From Moniliella sp. 'wahieum' (lineage: Eukaryota; Basidiomycota; Moniliellomycetes; Moniliellales; Moniliellaceae), in NCBI GenBank assembly GCA_003971905.1, contig RSEE01000021.1, forward strand, positions 727,226-791,225: a stretch of 64,000 bases of DNA. Direction: 5' to 3'. Each line of letters opens with the position of its first letter. Positions within the stretch are counted from its first letter, which is position 1. Both the position numbers and the translations under genes were made by a program. Below, piece by piece: positions 1 to 12,547 of this stretch. Under the pieces are notes generated by a model. The model was not told the DNA's origin, ran no database searches, and was given only the letters and a program-made list of their open reading frames with translations.

Positions 1-1081
1 CTTTCTTTCCTGTGACTTGTTTGTCTTGTTTCTCCTCCGCCATCACCTCTGTTGCGGGTGATGGCTGCGGTTCCAGCACGGACGATCCGGGCGGGGATCC
101 GGGGTCAGGGTGGTTAGGAAGGTTCGTGCCGGCACGTCCGGCCGCTTCGAGGATGCGGGCGGAAGAGGGAGGCGGGCGATGCAGAGTCAGAGCGTCGATC
201 TGCTTTGCGACCTGGCCCAAGGCGGCGGTATACTCCGATCTGATCGTAGACAGTTTGGACCGAACCTGGGTCTTGTGCTGGATAAAGGCAAAGCGTTCAA
301 AGTGCTTGAAGGAGAGGTAAAACAAATTGAGTTGGAGGAAATATAGAGTGGACCAAAGCGGTTGCATAAGTTGTGGTGCCAAGCGCAAAAACGTAGGCAA
401 CTCGTCTTTGAGAACGGTGGTAAAGTACTTGTAGTCCTCTTTGGCTATGTAGTACTCCTGCTGCTTTGACCAGGTTCGATTCGTCGCGGGACGATTTGGA
501 CGGTTTGTTCTTCAGCGCGAGGTAGGACGCTGTGCGACGTTCTAAATCCACAAGCTTGTGGTTCCGTTTGGTAATATGTTTGCGGATCATTTGTACGATC
601 GCTTTCAGGTCCCGAAGGGGGTGGATCACTTGCGTTTCCAGCACCTCCATTTCGGGCGTCAGCGCCTCAGTGAGATCCGTGACGAACGTACGGTATTCCC
701 GCACGTGGCTGAGGTTCAGCTTGGGACGACGGCCACTCAGATCGGGAACGGAATATGGATCTGAACCTGAATCTGGATTTGGACCTGAATCTGAATCAGG
801 ATTTGAATAGGGATCGGTGGGGTTGCGCTTTGGGCACCCTCAGTCCCGAGCGGGGCGGAGGCCGAGTCCATGTAGGCGCCCAACTGAGCTGAGGAGAGCA
901 TAGCCTGGAGCGAAGTAAGGAACGAGGCGGCATCTCTGCGCAGTCGGAGAGCCGAGCCTTCGATCATGTCAAACCGGCTGGCCAGCTCATCGTATTCCAC
1001 GTCGGAGGGCTTGGGCTCGTTGGAAAAGGTGGAGGTGATCATGTACGGGGTACGCGCAATGGCCTTGGTGAAGCCGCGCAT
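1..1081 (-). CDS. BAR-domain protein, Rvs167/Hob1-like, 3' end cut by window edge
   Basis: The protein begins MRGFTKAIARTPYM, the usual N-terminal amphipathic start of fungal BAR proteins, from ATG at 1081. The helix segments that follow match the BAR fold: a first helix to about residue 60, then 'EMEVLETQVIHPLRDLKAI', 'IRKHITKRNHKLVDLERRT', and 'LKDELPTFLRLAPQLMQPLW' followed by 'LYFLQLNLFYLSFKHFERF'. BAR dimers bind and bend membranes in endocytosis and actin patch function. A DS/NP-rich low-complexity insert, uncommon for the family, separates the first helix from the rest (around 720-840). At least two frame breaks are needed: one before the insert near 835 and one near 465 where 'NLVK' must join 'QQEYYIAKEDYKYF'. 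The tail at the edge is proline-rich and then lysine-rich. No SH3 domain is visible before the window ends, so Rvs167-like and Rvs161-like forms cannot be told apart with certainty. Confidence 0.82.
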
Positions 1082-1335
1082 GGTGGGCGATGGGGCGGAG
1101 CGGATGGAGGAGAAGCAGCTAGAGGTGGAGGATGAGGAGAAGGAGAAGGAGAAGCAGAAGCAGAGGGAGAAGCAGCGGTGAAGGAAACGTGCTGTGGCGC
1201 TGGAACTGCGCATGGCTTATACATCACACACATCCCCTGCGACCGGTCCCAGGTGCATCCTCGCTGATCAATATTTCATTTCGACTTGAGATTCAGAATT
1301 CAGATCTCAGATTCGGATTCGGATTGGGATGCTTT

Positions 1336-2720
1336 TTACACCTCGGCCTGCTCGCGCCACCACCTCGCCCGGTCGTCGGCCCATCCACGCATGGCGTTTG
1401 GCCCCGTGCCTATGCGCATGTTGGGCTGGAGCACGACGCACCCCACGTCAGGAGGTACATTGAGCGGCAGCAAGCATCCTGGCTTTCGCGTGGCTGATGA
1501 CGCGTGCAACTGGGTGTGCTGTAGGGCGTGGTAAGCGAGTCGATGGTCGTTGGTTCGTCCTCGGTCCCCATCCGCTCTGTCTGCTCAGTCCGCTCAGTCC
1601 GCTCAGTCCGCTCAGTCCGCTCAGTCCGCTCAGTCCGCTCTGTTTGCTCTGTTTGCTCTGCACGTCCATCGCGCACATACATCCCCATCTGCACCACGAC
1701 ACGGGCGATGTTATGTGCGTCGTCCAAGCCCGAGTGAGCACGTCCTTCGAACGCAAGACCAAATTGAGCTAGCATGCCAGAGATCGTCACGTCTTTGCGT
1801 GCTTGTTGCCATGGGTGCGCGGGGCGTCCAGTCCCCCCCCGGGCCCGCAAGGCGCGTCATGAGAATAAATGCCTTGCGTACATCCAGTACTGGTCCAGTC
1901 AGCCATAGCGGGCAGATCCCACGCTGGGCCCTTGTCCCAAGCCGGCTTGCTGCGCTCGCATCGGTATCGGTATGTGTAAGGTTTCGGCTCGCCGTGGCCG
2001 ACAACCAAGAGGCCTTGGGAGCAAAATCAGCCAAGTCATAGGGTCCATGTGTGGCCCAGCACACGCCCGGAGCCAAATGGTACTGGTCTGGATCATCAGT
2101 TTTGTCTCGTGGGAGGAGGAGGTGGGTGGTTGCGCAAGCCAATCAATGTATGGGACAAGACCACAGGCCAAGGTTCAGCTTGGTCCACTGTATCCTGCTC
2201 GATCCCCGTTAAGTCACGACAAAATTGGCTCAGTCGAGGACGCCAGACCGGCTTGACAAATCGATGGAACCGGCTCGTTTCGCAGTATTGCTTCCTCTGT
2301 TCGTTCCAGCCAAGTGCGATGATAGGCAGCTCAATGACTGCACCACTATTCTGTCAGCCGCCTGTATAGAACGAGCAAACAAACAAACAAGCACACAGAA
2401 AGTCGTGGAGAGGGGGGTCAGGGCTCACTTTCATTGGGATAGTCGTATCGTAACGACGACGTTGCGCGTTCACATGTGGCTTCAACATCGACCACAGAAA
2501 GGTGTGAATGGCAGGAGCCCAAGCAGGGGCAGGTGCGGGGGAGACAGCAGGAACGGACGAGGGCGCAGATGAGAAAGTAGAGTCACCACCACCACCAGCG
2601 GCAGCAGCGGCAGCAGTGGCTTTGCGCACCTTGTTGTACCGCTGCTTGAGGGCCAACTTGTTGCCGGACGTACTGCACTCTCTGCTGCAACTCAGCCCGT
2701 AGCTCCTCGACCGTGGGCAT
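1336..2720 (-). CDS. ERI1: ERI1-type 3'-5' exoribonuclease with N-terminal SAP domain
   Basis: ERI1/3'hExo enzymes trim structured RNA 3' ends such as histone mRNA, 5.8S rRNA and siRNA. From ATG at 2720 the start 'MPTVEELRAELQQR' continues, after one frame break, into 'STSGNKLALKQRYNKVRKA', a SAP domain. The DEDDh exonuclease follows with all catalytic motifs visible: 'VVDVEATCE' (near 2480, D and E), 'WATHGPYDLADF' (near 2040, D) and 'HSGLDDAHNIARV' (near 1735, H and D). Between them 'RFHRFVKP' and 'LSQFCRDLTGIEQD' are typical of the family. An intron starting GTGAGC after 'YDYPNE' separates motif I from 'VIELPIIALGW'. The enzyme core is followed by a 9-bp minisatellite read as Thr-Glu-Arg/Gln repeats and a tail ending 'RARWWREQAEV'. 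Several frame shifts are needed, so exact exon borders are uncertain. Confidence 0.85.
1582..1642. repeat. 9-bp minisatellite inside the ERI1-like gene
   Basis: About seven tandem copies of CTCAGTCCG. The unit is a multiple of three, so it reads as a charged Thr-Glu-Arg repeat on the gene strand without disturbing frame. It lies just after the catalytic domain, in a part not conserved in the family. Confidence 0.9.
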
Positions 2721-3210
2721 AGTACTGGACAAATAGCAGGGAAGGGAAGCGGATCGAGCCGTCGAACTGGCCAAGGGGAATGCCCACGGTGGGAGGCAGG
2801 ACGGGGTTGGTTGAGAGTTGAGATGGAGTGGGTCGAGGTGGAGCGGTAAGCATTTAGGCGAATCAGCGAAGGTCCTCAGAAAAAAAAGCGCTTAGTACAC
2901 TACCGGTGACGGTCACCGATTTCGATCACCAACCGAGCACTCGTCACGATCTCATATAGCACCCCAAAACAATGGTTGGCCCCTCGCTTTCCGACTTGCC
3001 AACCGTCTGCTCCATGCGCCCTTTTCAAATGACCTCGACATGCTCCCCCGCGTATGACGCTCACCTACACCTACACCTACACCGGCGCGAACCAGGCTAC
3101 ACCGTGGTGTGCTACAAGGGGAAACTACAGAAGGCAGAGAACAAACGAAGGGGAACGAATACGACTGCCCAACGGTCGCAACAGGAGACAGACACGTTGT
3201 GACGTCCTAG
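2721..3210. other. Intergenic, no gene seen
   Basis: Spacer between the start of the ERI1-like gene and the end of the ubiquitin-eS31 gene, both on the minus strand. It should hold the ERI1-like promoter. A short CTACACC tandem run lies near 3062-3082. I see no coding signal on either strand. Confidence 0.6.
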
Positions 3211-4836
<1,626 letters not shown>

Positions 4837-7800
4837 ATGGCCCTTCTCGTGCGCGACAGCGCCGCCCACGACGCCTCCGCACATACCCCACACGCCCTCG
4901 AGCCTGTCTCCGAGCTGGACGAGCCTGATCCAGACCAACCCCAGCACAGGCTCCAGACGCAGACGCATCCCCAGACGCAGACGCACTCCCCGCCCTCCCC
5001 CGACCGCCATCCACCTCCCCCCCAGCAGCAGCCCCAGCAGCCTGAGCATCCCTCCCCCTCCCCCGATCTTCATCCCACCCCCGAAGAACCTCCCCAGCCC
5101 GAACCACAAGACCCCGCCGACGAAGATGAGGACGCGCTGCACCTCTCCCCCCGATCCACGTGCCTCCTGCCGGGCACGCCTCCATCCGCACCGCCCTCCG
5201 TCCCGCCCACACACTCATCAGCGTCGCGTCCGATCCGCGTCTCGGAGGGCGGAGTCGCAGTGCGTGTCGCCGCCCTGCTCGCTCTGCCTCGGCACCACGT
5301 GCGGCCAGTGCCGGTCCGCCGACCCGGGTTCGGTTCAGTGCCGCTGCGCCGGTCGAAGGCTGGACCCATCGGGCCAGCGGTACGATCGGCACGGTGGTCC
5401 GACCCATGCGCACTTAACGGCAGAAGAGGTGGGGCGGAACTGCGAGAGCTTAAGATGGACCTGGCGCTTCTCGAGGCGAGGTGGGCCGCTGCGTCTCACC
5501 GTGCTGCGAGCAGGGCGACCCTATGCCGCCGCTGTCAATATGGCTTTTGGACAGACCAATCCTCATCCTGGGTACCAACCTACTAGTCTGCGGATCGCCA
5601 ATGCCGATGCGCGTGGTTTGCCTCGCGACAATTTCCCACCGGCCCCAACCGGGAAAAACTCCGACGCCGATTTGACGCCATCAGGCTCCGGTCCGCCGTC
5701 GCAGTCGCAGCCGCACACGCACACGCTCAGTCCAAGCCCGGCCGCACTGGGATCATCACCGACCTGTGCACCACTGTCTTCCTGTCCCTCCAGTTCCCCC
5801 ACTACCGGCGTGAACCTTCCCCCGTCGCTCGTGGCGCCTGGCTTGGTCCCTCCTCCCACCCCGCCGTCTGGGCCGTACGACCCCTCTCCTGCGCAGCACC
5901 TAGGTACGTAGTTTGGGTGCGCACTCGTCCCTTTCTGAAGGCAATTTACGCGGGGCTAGGTCCCCGCCTCCACCCACATGGGTAACCTCGTCGAAGCAAG
6001 CGATACCGAATCGGTAGCTGACTCGGTCCTGAGTGAATCGGACTACCGTCCCGCTCCCAGCGGTCCGGGCGGCACGTGGGTGGTTCGTCTCCGGGTCGGT
6101 GGCCTGGTCCACGAGGATCGACAGACCGGTCCGAACGGGAACGTGCGCTGTACCTTGGACCTGGAGCGCGTGCTACATCTTCGCGTCCCCGGTTGGGACG
6201 CAAAGCACATGCGGAACGTGTATGTCTCATGTCACGGTTTGGATCTGGACGCGCCCACGCCCCCGCCCTCCGGGCAACTTGGCATCCTCTTCTTCTCCGT
6301 CTGTTCTTCCGGGGGCGGGACCGGGGTGGGGGGGGACGAAGCACGTTCTTCTGGCCCAATCGTCGTACGCTGCTGCTCCACCGCACGTGCAACCGCGTGC
6401 GGCCAATGCCCATTCGGCCCATACCCCCTGGATGGGATCATCGTATACGGGAAGTTACGTATCGGGTCGGTCTCCGCTGCCTTTTCCCGTTCGGGAAATG
6501 TGCGACCCACCCCAGGCTTGGGCTTGGGCTTGGACGATTCTCCTTGTCCTTCTTCCTCTGCATCCCCATCCGTCGCTGCGTCGCCCTTCCCCTCCCCTCC
6601 CAGCCCTAGGCCCACGATCAGGCCCACATTCAGGCCACATTCAGGTCCCAGTTTAGGTCCAGATTCAGGTCCAGGTTCAGGGTTAGGTGGCTACGCCGGC
6701 GGACCCGGGGACGCACCAGGTCGAAGTGGAATGGGAATGGGAATGGGAATGGAATCCCAGTTCGCCACTCTACCCACCTGTTGTGTCCTCTGACGTATCT
6801 TCAGGCCAACCTTCGCCGTCGTTACCGCAAATCAGCGATGCGGCCGCAGTGACCGGATCCTACTTCCCCCCGCAACCTGAACCGAGTTGGTCCCGTCCAA
6901 GTCTGGGAGCACGCCAAGGATCTTTTCCCAGCCGCATCGTGAGTCCGAGTCGGCGCGGCGGCGGTAACAGGCGCGGAGGCGGAGACGGGGAGTGTGGGTC
7001 CTGCTAGCGGGCGGACGCTTGTCGACTGCCACGCCTGCGAGTCCCGTGGGCAAGCGGTTGCACGGCGCTGCATCCAGGGTCCCGGGCAAACCAGGCCAAC
7101 CAGGCAAACAAGGTCAACCAGGCCAACCAGGCCAACCAAGCCAACCACTTAAAGAAGGCAAAGAGGGCAAAAGCAACGTGGAGGCATGGACGAGCGTAGG
7201 AGGCAAACGTGTTCCGCTGCACGACGACGCAGCATCGTCATCACTAGAACGAAGGGGATCGCAACGGGACCGTGATCGGGAACGAATGGAACGGGAACGA
7301 GCTCGCGCTCGTATACGTGCTGGTGCACCACGTCAAACTCCGCTCGTCGTGCCCGTATCATCCGTATCATCCGTATCATCCATATCTACTGCAGCTCCAG
7401 TTGCAGCTGCAGCTGCGGTCTCTCCCTCGGCGCACTCTGAACCTACACTTTTCCCCTCGCTCCGGCTGCGCCGTTGCACGGGAAAGTCGAGCGGGAGGAG
7501 GAAGGGGAGGAGAAAGCGAAAGCAAAAGCGAAAGCGAGACCTGTCCCCACGATTCGAGGGATCCAAAGTGTTCGGATGATGCAAGTCACCCGCTGGTCGG
7601 TCCAGGTCCAAGTAGCTTGAGCTTGACACGAGACGTACCGAACTTGTCGGGTGGAGAGTCTATGTCAGCTACTTGTCCTGCCCCCGGCAGGGCCGAACGA
7701 CAGCCCACCTCAGTCTCCGATCTAGGTGGCACAAGTAAAGGTGTTCCCTCTTCCTCCGAAACCAATATCGAACGTGGCACGCAACCGCACCCCCAACCCC

Positions 7801-8887
7801 AGCCCAACCCCGAGGCACCAAGCCGATCCCGACCCCGAACCCCGAACCGACGCCAACGCCAACACCAAAGCCGAACGGCAAGGGGTATCTGACAAGCAGG
7901 GAGAAGTGACCGGACCGACGAAGGCGAAGGTGAAGGCGAAGGTGAAGGCGACGAGCCCGCTCGAGGCCGATCACGCACACCAATCCAACCTTCGCAAGCG
8001 GTACCACGTCCCGGGACCGAAGTTGACGTTAGCTGGTCGTCGGGACCCTTCGACAGGGCGGTTAGCCTCGACGGATTTACCCGTAGCCGCTCCGGCAGCA
8101 GCAGCCGGCGGCGCAGGCACCCACACAGCTACAGGTCCTGGTACAGGTGGTACAGGTCCTGGTGTCGCTGGTGTCGCTGGTGGAGGGGGAGGGAGTTTAG
8201 CGCGTGTAGGCAAATGGACCAACCGACCGTCGCGTTCGTGGTCTCGGACTGGGGCGTTACGTCAACCGAATCGACCTTTTTCCTTTCGCCGCGTGCTGCC
8301 TCGGTCTCCATTCGGCATCGGAAACTGAGGCGGAAGGACGACGGTCAAGACCACGATCTAACTTGGTCACGGCGACACCGACTACCGGTCGTACCACTCC
8401 CAGTCTAGTTCTGGCCTAGCCCCGGCCCAGGCACAGGTACAGGTACAGGGTACCCAGTGGGAGTACCTGACGGACCACCGATTTCTGGTGCGGCGCATTG
8501 GACCGGTCGTCCTCAGCCACTGCAAATGGGATGGGGAGGGGAATGGGTACGATTCGCCCGCGTCGGAATTTTACGAGTGGGGTCCGAGTACGATATGGTG
8601 CAAATGTAAGCAAGCGTACGCCAAGCCCTTGGCGCCTTGGCCTCGCGCCTTGTACGGGATATGGGCTACGGGCAGCAGCGCCGAGTTGTACCGGTTTGCC
8701 CTGGTGTCGTTGCGCTGCCTTTCTGTGCGGTGGGGGGGGAAAGTACCGGGTCCCCTAGCACGCGGGTTCCCGTCTCACCGTGTCCTGTGCTCGTCGGGGC
8801 GGTTCGGGGCGTGCGGACGAGGAAAGGGATGGGTAGGTGGGCGAATGGTTTCACCTCGGCCGAGTTACGTTCCAGCGAGGCTCTGAC
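4837..8887 (+). CDS. Unrecognised proline-rich coding region, probably one or more exons of a large protein
   Basis: I do not recognise this product. The plus strand holds long open stretches with protein-like composition from 'MALLVRDSAAHDASAHTPH' at 4837, through a P/Q-rich disordered part to about 5230, a segment to about 5910, and a second stretch from 'MGNLVEASDTESVADSVLSE' at 5978. The last includes a folded-looking part 'RVLHLRVPGWDAKHMRNVYV' near 6160-6220. Further downstream, 'WEYLTDHRFLVRRIG' (near 8460) and 'FYEWGPSTIWCKCKQAY' (near 8570) also look structured. The stretches lie in different frames, so introns or sequence errors must join them, and more than one gene is possible. 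High GC content opens frames on both strands here, so coding status is inferred from composition only. Confidence 0.35.
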
Positions 8888-10432
8888 GGTTATCTCCTCC
8901 GTTGTGTGGCCCCAGCCTGTATCCTGCATCTGCCATCCTGCATGAAATATCTCCTGCCTTTCTCCCTTTTTTCCTTTCCTTCCTTCGGTCTTTCTAGGTT
9001 CCTTTCAACCTGATCGATTTCGATTATCGATGATTCATGATCCCTCCATGTGTGCAACATGCAACGACGGACCGGACCTTCCCTGGCATCTCTTACTTTT
9101 CCTTCTTCTTCTTTCCCTCTTCTTTTCCTTCTTGTCCCTCCCCGGTTTTGCGTTTTGTCTGTGATCGCCTCCCCCTTGTTCCTTCCCTTCTCTCCCTCCC
9201 TCCTTGCCATTCCCATTCCCATCCCCATTTCATCCCCATTCCCATCCCATTCCCACTCGCACTCCCATCATGTGTACCACCCCACCCTACCCATCTTGCG
9301 ACTTCCCCCCCCCCTCCTCCTCATGGCCTCTTCCCCCATCATCGACATCCTCTTCAGCTTCACGCTCCCCCCCTGCCCCTTCACTGTCCCTGTTCTATGC
9401 TCATGGTAATCTTCCCCTCACGTTAGTCCTTCCTCCCCCTACTTGGCCACAGTTTCGTCCCAGGTTAGCCCCAGGTTAGGTTAGCCCCAGGTTAGCCCCA
9501 TGTTCATCCTAGTAGGTTCACCCAGGTAGTAGGATGGAAACGGCTAGGGCACACGTTGTCGTGGGCGGAGGTGAGCCTGGATGGGCGAGTCTCAAGTACC
9601 GGCCATAATGCTGTAGGTACGCGAAAACAGAGAGAAGAGTATGTATGGTATGGATGATTGGGGGTGGGGGGGAGAGACACTATAGGAAACGACAGTGCCG
9701 TGGTGAGGTAACGGCCAGATACTGCATGGTATAGAGAGAGACTCATGAGGTCGATGAGGAAGCGAACCATGACAGTCTCTACACAACCTGTCTGTTCCAG
9801 GTTCCTAAGTTCCAGGTTCCAGTGGAGGCCTCCTCACGCTCATCGGCCACCCTCACTACTTGTCGAAAACAGTACCAGGATACTTAACGCTCCGGAGGAC
9901 CACGGGAGGTTCTTCACCGGGCGGGTCGGAGGCGGGGGGGGCAGACTAGGCTCACGCGCTCACGTACATTCATGTACTGAGTACTGGGTACTGGCGGACT
10001 GGCAGGTAGAGTTTGCCTGCAGCACTACGACCGGAAGGTGGGCGGAGAGAAGGCAGGTATCTACGCGATGCACGTGTACCCATCTCGGAGCGCAGGCGAT
10101 ATGAAAACGGTGGAAAGACGAGGAGGCGAGAGAGAAACAGGAAAGAAGGAAGGCAGGAGACGGAGGGAGGAAGGATCTCTCGGAGAATCCACAAAAAAGT
10201 GCTTCAATTGGTATGATCAAACATTGTATGTACAAACCTTCAACATCCAAATCGAACCGGTACGCGGAGCCCAATGGAACAAATCCCATTTCGGGGAGCA
10301 GCTCTGTGCCGATCGGTTCTAAGTCCAAGCATCGACCCACCGACCGACTGACCGACCGAAACGGCGTAGCACGGTACTAACGCGGAGAGCGTACATGCTA
10401 CGCTCCTGGGAGACAGCTACCCATGGTTGTGC
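8888..10432. other. Intergenic, simple-sequence rich
   Basis: A pyrimidine-rich stretch with CATTCC and CCCATT repeats (about 8940-9400) is followed by repeated CCCAGGTTAG blocks at 9459-9500. A GA-rich tract follows at 10095-10175. Open frames on both strands are low complexity. The left part could be the 3' end of the plus-strand gene, the right part the 3' flank of the pyruvate carrier gene. Confidence 0.45.
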
Positions 10433-10991
10433 TCACGCCGGCGGCGCAGGCGCTGGCGCAGACGTAGGTGTAGGCTTCTTGTCCTCCAAAGCGGCTTGGA
10501 CCGGGTGCTTGCGCCTATAACCCAAATGCGAGCCAACTGGCAAGCCCCGTGCCGCCGACAAACACGTTGACAGCAGCAAGCGAGTAATTGACTGGGGTGA
10601 TTACCAGCGAGTACCTAGGGATGCGAGCGATCCATAACACCATACGGGCGCAGGTTGCAGGGTGCAGGGTACAGGGGCAGGTCGCAGGTTAGTGCGAGCA
10701 CGAAGCGGATATACCTACCATGTATGCGGCTCATACGCCTATCTCCCGGGGGAGGCACACACACAGAGAGAGAAAGAGAAAAGAGAGAAAGAAAGACGTA
10801 CCGGACCCAAATGAAGCCCGTGGCGGTGAGGGCGAGGTTCTGGCTGACGGACAACTTGTCGGCGGGCGGGAGAGGTCCTTGATGCCAGCCACGACGAGGC
10901 CCACTTGAAGGGGGTGCCCAGAAAAAGACGTTTGGGCCCGGCGGGGTTGAGAAGGCTTGGAGCGGGACGAGTGGGCGTGAGCAGAGGCCAT
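10433..10991 (-). CDS. Mitochondrial pyruvate carrier subunit (MPC2/MPC3-like)
   Basis: MPC subunits form the inner-membrane heterodimer that imports pyruvate into mitochondria. Family motifs occur in order: 'NPAGPK', 'VFFWAPP', 'FKWALVVAGIKDLSRP', 'DKLSVSQNLALTATGFIWVR', then after an intron 'YSLVITPVNYSLAAVNVFVG' and 'GTGL'. The intron runs from GTACGT at 10801 to TAG at 10615 and joins codon CG|G to give 'WVRYSLVITP'. The ATG at 10991 leaves about twenty residues before the conserved 'NPAGPK', as in the family. The C-terminal tail is Pro/Ala-rich. At least four one-base frame shifts at runs of A, C or G interrupt exon 1. The hydrophobic segments fit a small three-helix membrane protein. 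Confidence 0.88.
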
Positions 10992-11567
10992 GGCAGTGCG
11001 CCTGTAAGGGGGAGGGAGAGGGGGGACCGTGGCGAGGGAAGAGAGGGCGGAGGCTGAGCGCTGACACGGCCACAGCAGGGCAAGTAGTGGCGTATGTGGT
11101 GGATCTCAACTGTCCCAGGACGGCGAGGATCAAGCGAGTACTGCGCTCCGCTGAGCACCACCAGCTGCCATCTGCATCTGCCATCTGCCATCTGCCATCT
11201 GCCATCTGCCATCCAATACCATCTGCAATCTCCTATCGTCCATCGGCCATCTGCCGCCCCTGCTCCGGCGGCGCCGCACAGGGCACTGTACCGCCCGAAG
11301 CACCCGCGCGGCGTTAGGCTGGCAAGCGGCAAGCGCTAAGCGACACAGCCACCCACACAGCCCCCTGCTGCCCGCCCGCGCCGTCTGAGATCTCAGTCTG
11401 AGATGCGGGTGCTCCGACCTGGTGGACTCGACTGCGTACTTCGACTTGGTGTACTTGGACTGGGTGTACTCGGCCTTGTCCTCGGACTGAGTGGGGTGGG
11501 ACGGCGTCCTGTGTGGTTCGCCTTGTGGTCCAGCAGGGAGACCATCAATACAAAAAGGAAAATTGAA
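10992..11567. other. Intergenic, no gene seen
   Basis: Promoter side of the pyruvate carrier gene. It contains tandem CATCTGC repeats (about 11168-11215) and imperfect continuations to 11255, and a repeated CTTGG/GTACTT pattern near 11436-11480. No coding signal. Confidence 0.5.
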
Positions 11568-11662
11568 TCTCCCTCTGGGAGTCGAACCCAGGACATCAGA
11601 GCAGAGACGCACTCCACGTGACCAATTACAATCTGACGCTCTTCCAACTGAGCTAAGGAGAG
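11568..11662 (-). tRNA. tRNA-Tyr (GTA) with intron
   Basis: Read on the minus strand, the acceptor CTCTCCT and bases TA lead to the D arm GCTC-AGTTGGAA-GAGC. The anticodon stem TCAGA opens a loop TTGTAA, giving anticodon GTA. About 21 bases of intron follow one base 3' of the anticodon, the normal place for nuclear tRNA introns, before the closing stem TCTGA. The T arm is CTGGG-TTCGACT-CCCAG. The 3' acceptor strand reads AGGGAGA, one G short of a perfect match to the 5' strand, which would need AGGGGAG plus discriminator A. This is a likely homopolymer deletion in the sequence. The intron pattern TGTAATT resembles that of yeast tRNA-Tyr. Confidence 0.9.
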
Positions 11663-12547
11663 GTGGATGCCAAACCAGTCTCCCAGTCAACTAGTACAGA
11701 ATACGTCGTAGCGCCGCACCGGTGGTGCTACGGAAAAAGTTATGTAGGTACCCAAGGCCTAGATAGGACCTGAGCGGACCTATATACAAACAGTTATACC
11801 TCTCCCTCGGCGCTTCCTTCCTTCCACCAATCCACCCTATCAACCACCCCCCTCCACCCAAGCACAAAAGAAAAGACGGTACAATCAAAGCCAAGCGACG
11901 GAACGGAAGCCGCACGCCACACGCCGCACTCCTACCTTTAGCCCTGGACCCACCCTGCGACTCTGCACGTGGGGCCACAAGGCGGGAAGAGCATGCGCGC
12001 GCGGAGGGAATGCGGAATGCAGAATGGGCAAAGGGCAATGGGAAATGTGGGAAAGGGAGGAAAGGGAGGAAAGGGAGGAAGGGGGGGAAAGGAAGAATGG
12101 GGCGAGAAGGACAAAAATGGCAACGATGGCACGGAGGGTACGGAGGGTACGGACGACTGGGACACAGGACAGCAGAGGCCGACAGGGGTGGCAAGTACGG
12201 CCAAGAGGGCACACGACTGAGGACTGAGGACTGAGGATTGAGACCACATGTGGTACCAAGCCCGGTTTGCCCGATAGCAACCTACGGTCCCGAGGAGGCT
12301 TCGCCAAGGGCCATCGCAATCGCAATCGCAATCGCAATCGCCATCGGACCAGCAACCGGAACCAGACTCGCTCGCAACCGGAACCAGACTGGCAACCGGA
12401 ACCAGAACCGAGGCAAGGGAAGGAGGAGAGGGGGGGGTACGGGTCCAGGTACGCATTCGTTACGCCTTGTGCATTACGCCGTGCGCCTTACGCCGTACAC
12501 CATACGCCGTACACCATACGCACTACGTACGATGCAAGCAAGACAGC
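11663..12547. other. Intergenic, repeat-rich
   Basis: Lies between the tRNA and the 3' end of the oxysterol-binding protein gene. It holds GGGAAAGGGAGGAAA runs (12045-12100), an ATCGCA hexamer array (12318-12345), an ACCGGAACCAGA repeat (12355-12410) and a TACGCCGTACACCA repeat (12470-12530). No gene is seen. Confidence 0.5.

Noticed and set aside
9459..9500. Telomere-like CCCAGGTTAG repeats
   Set aside because: The unit is not TTAGGG or a regular variant, is short and lies between genes; treated as a local simple repeat.
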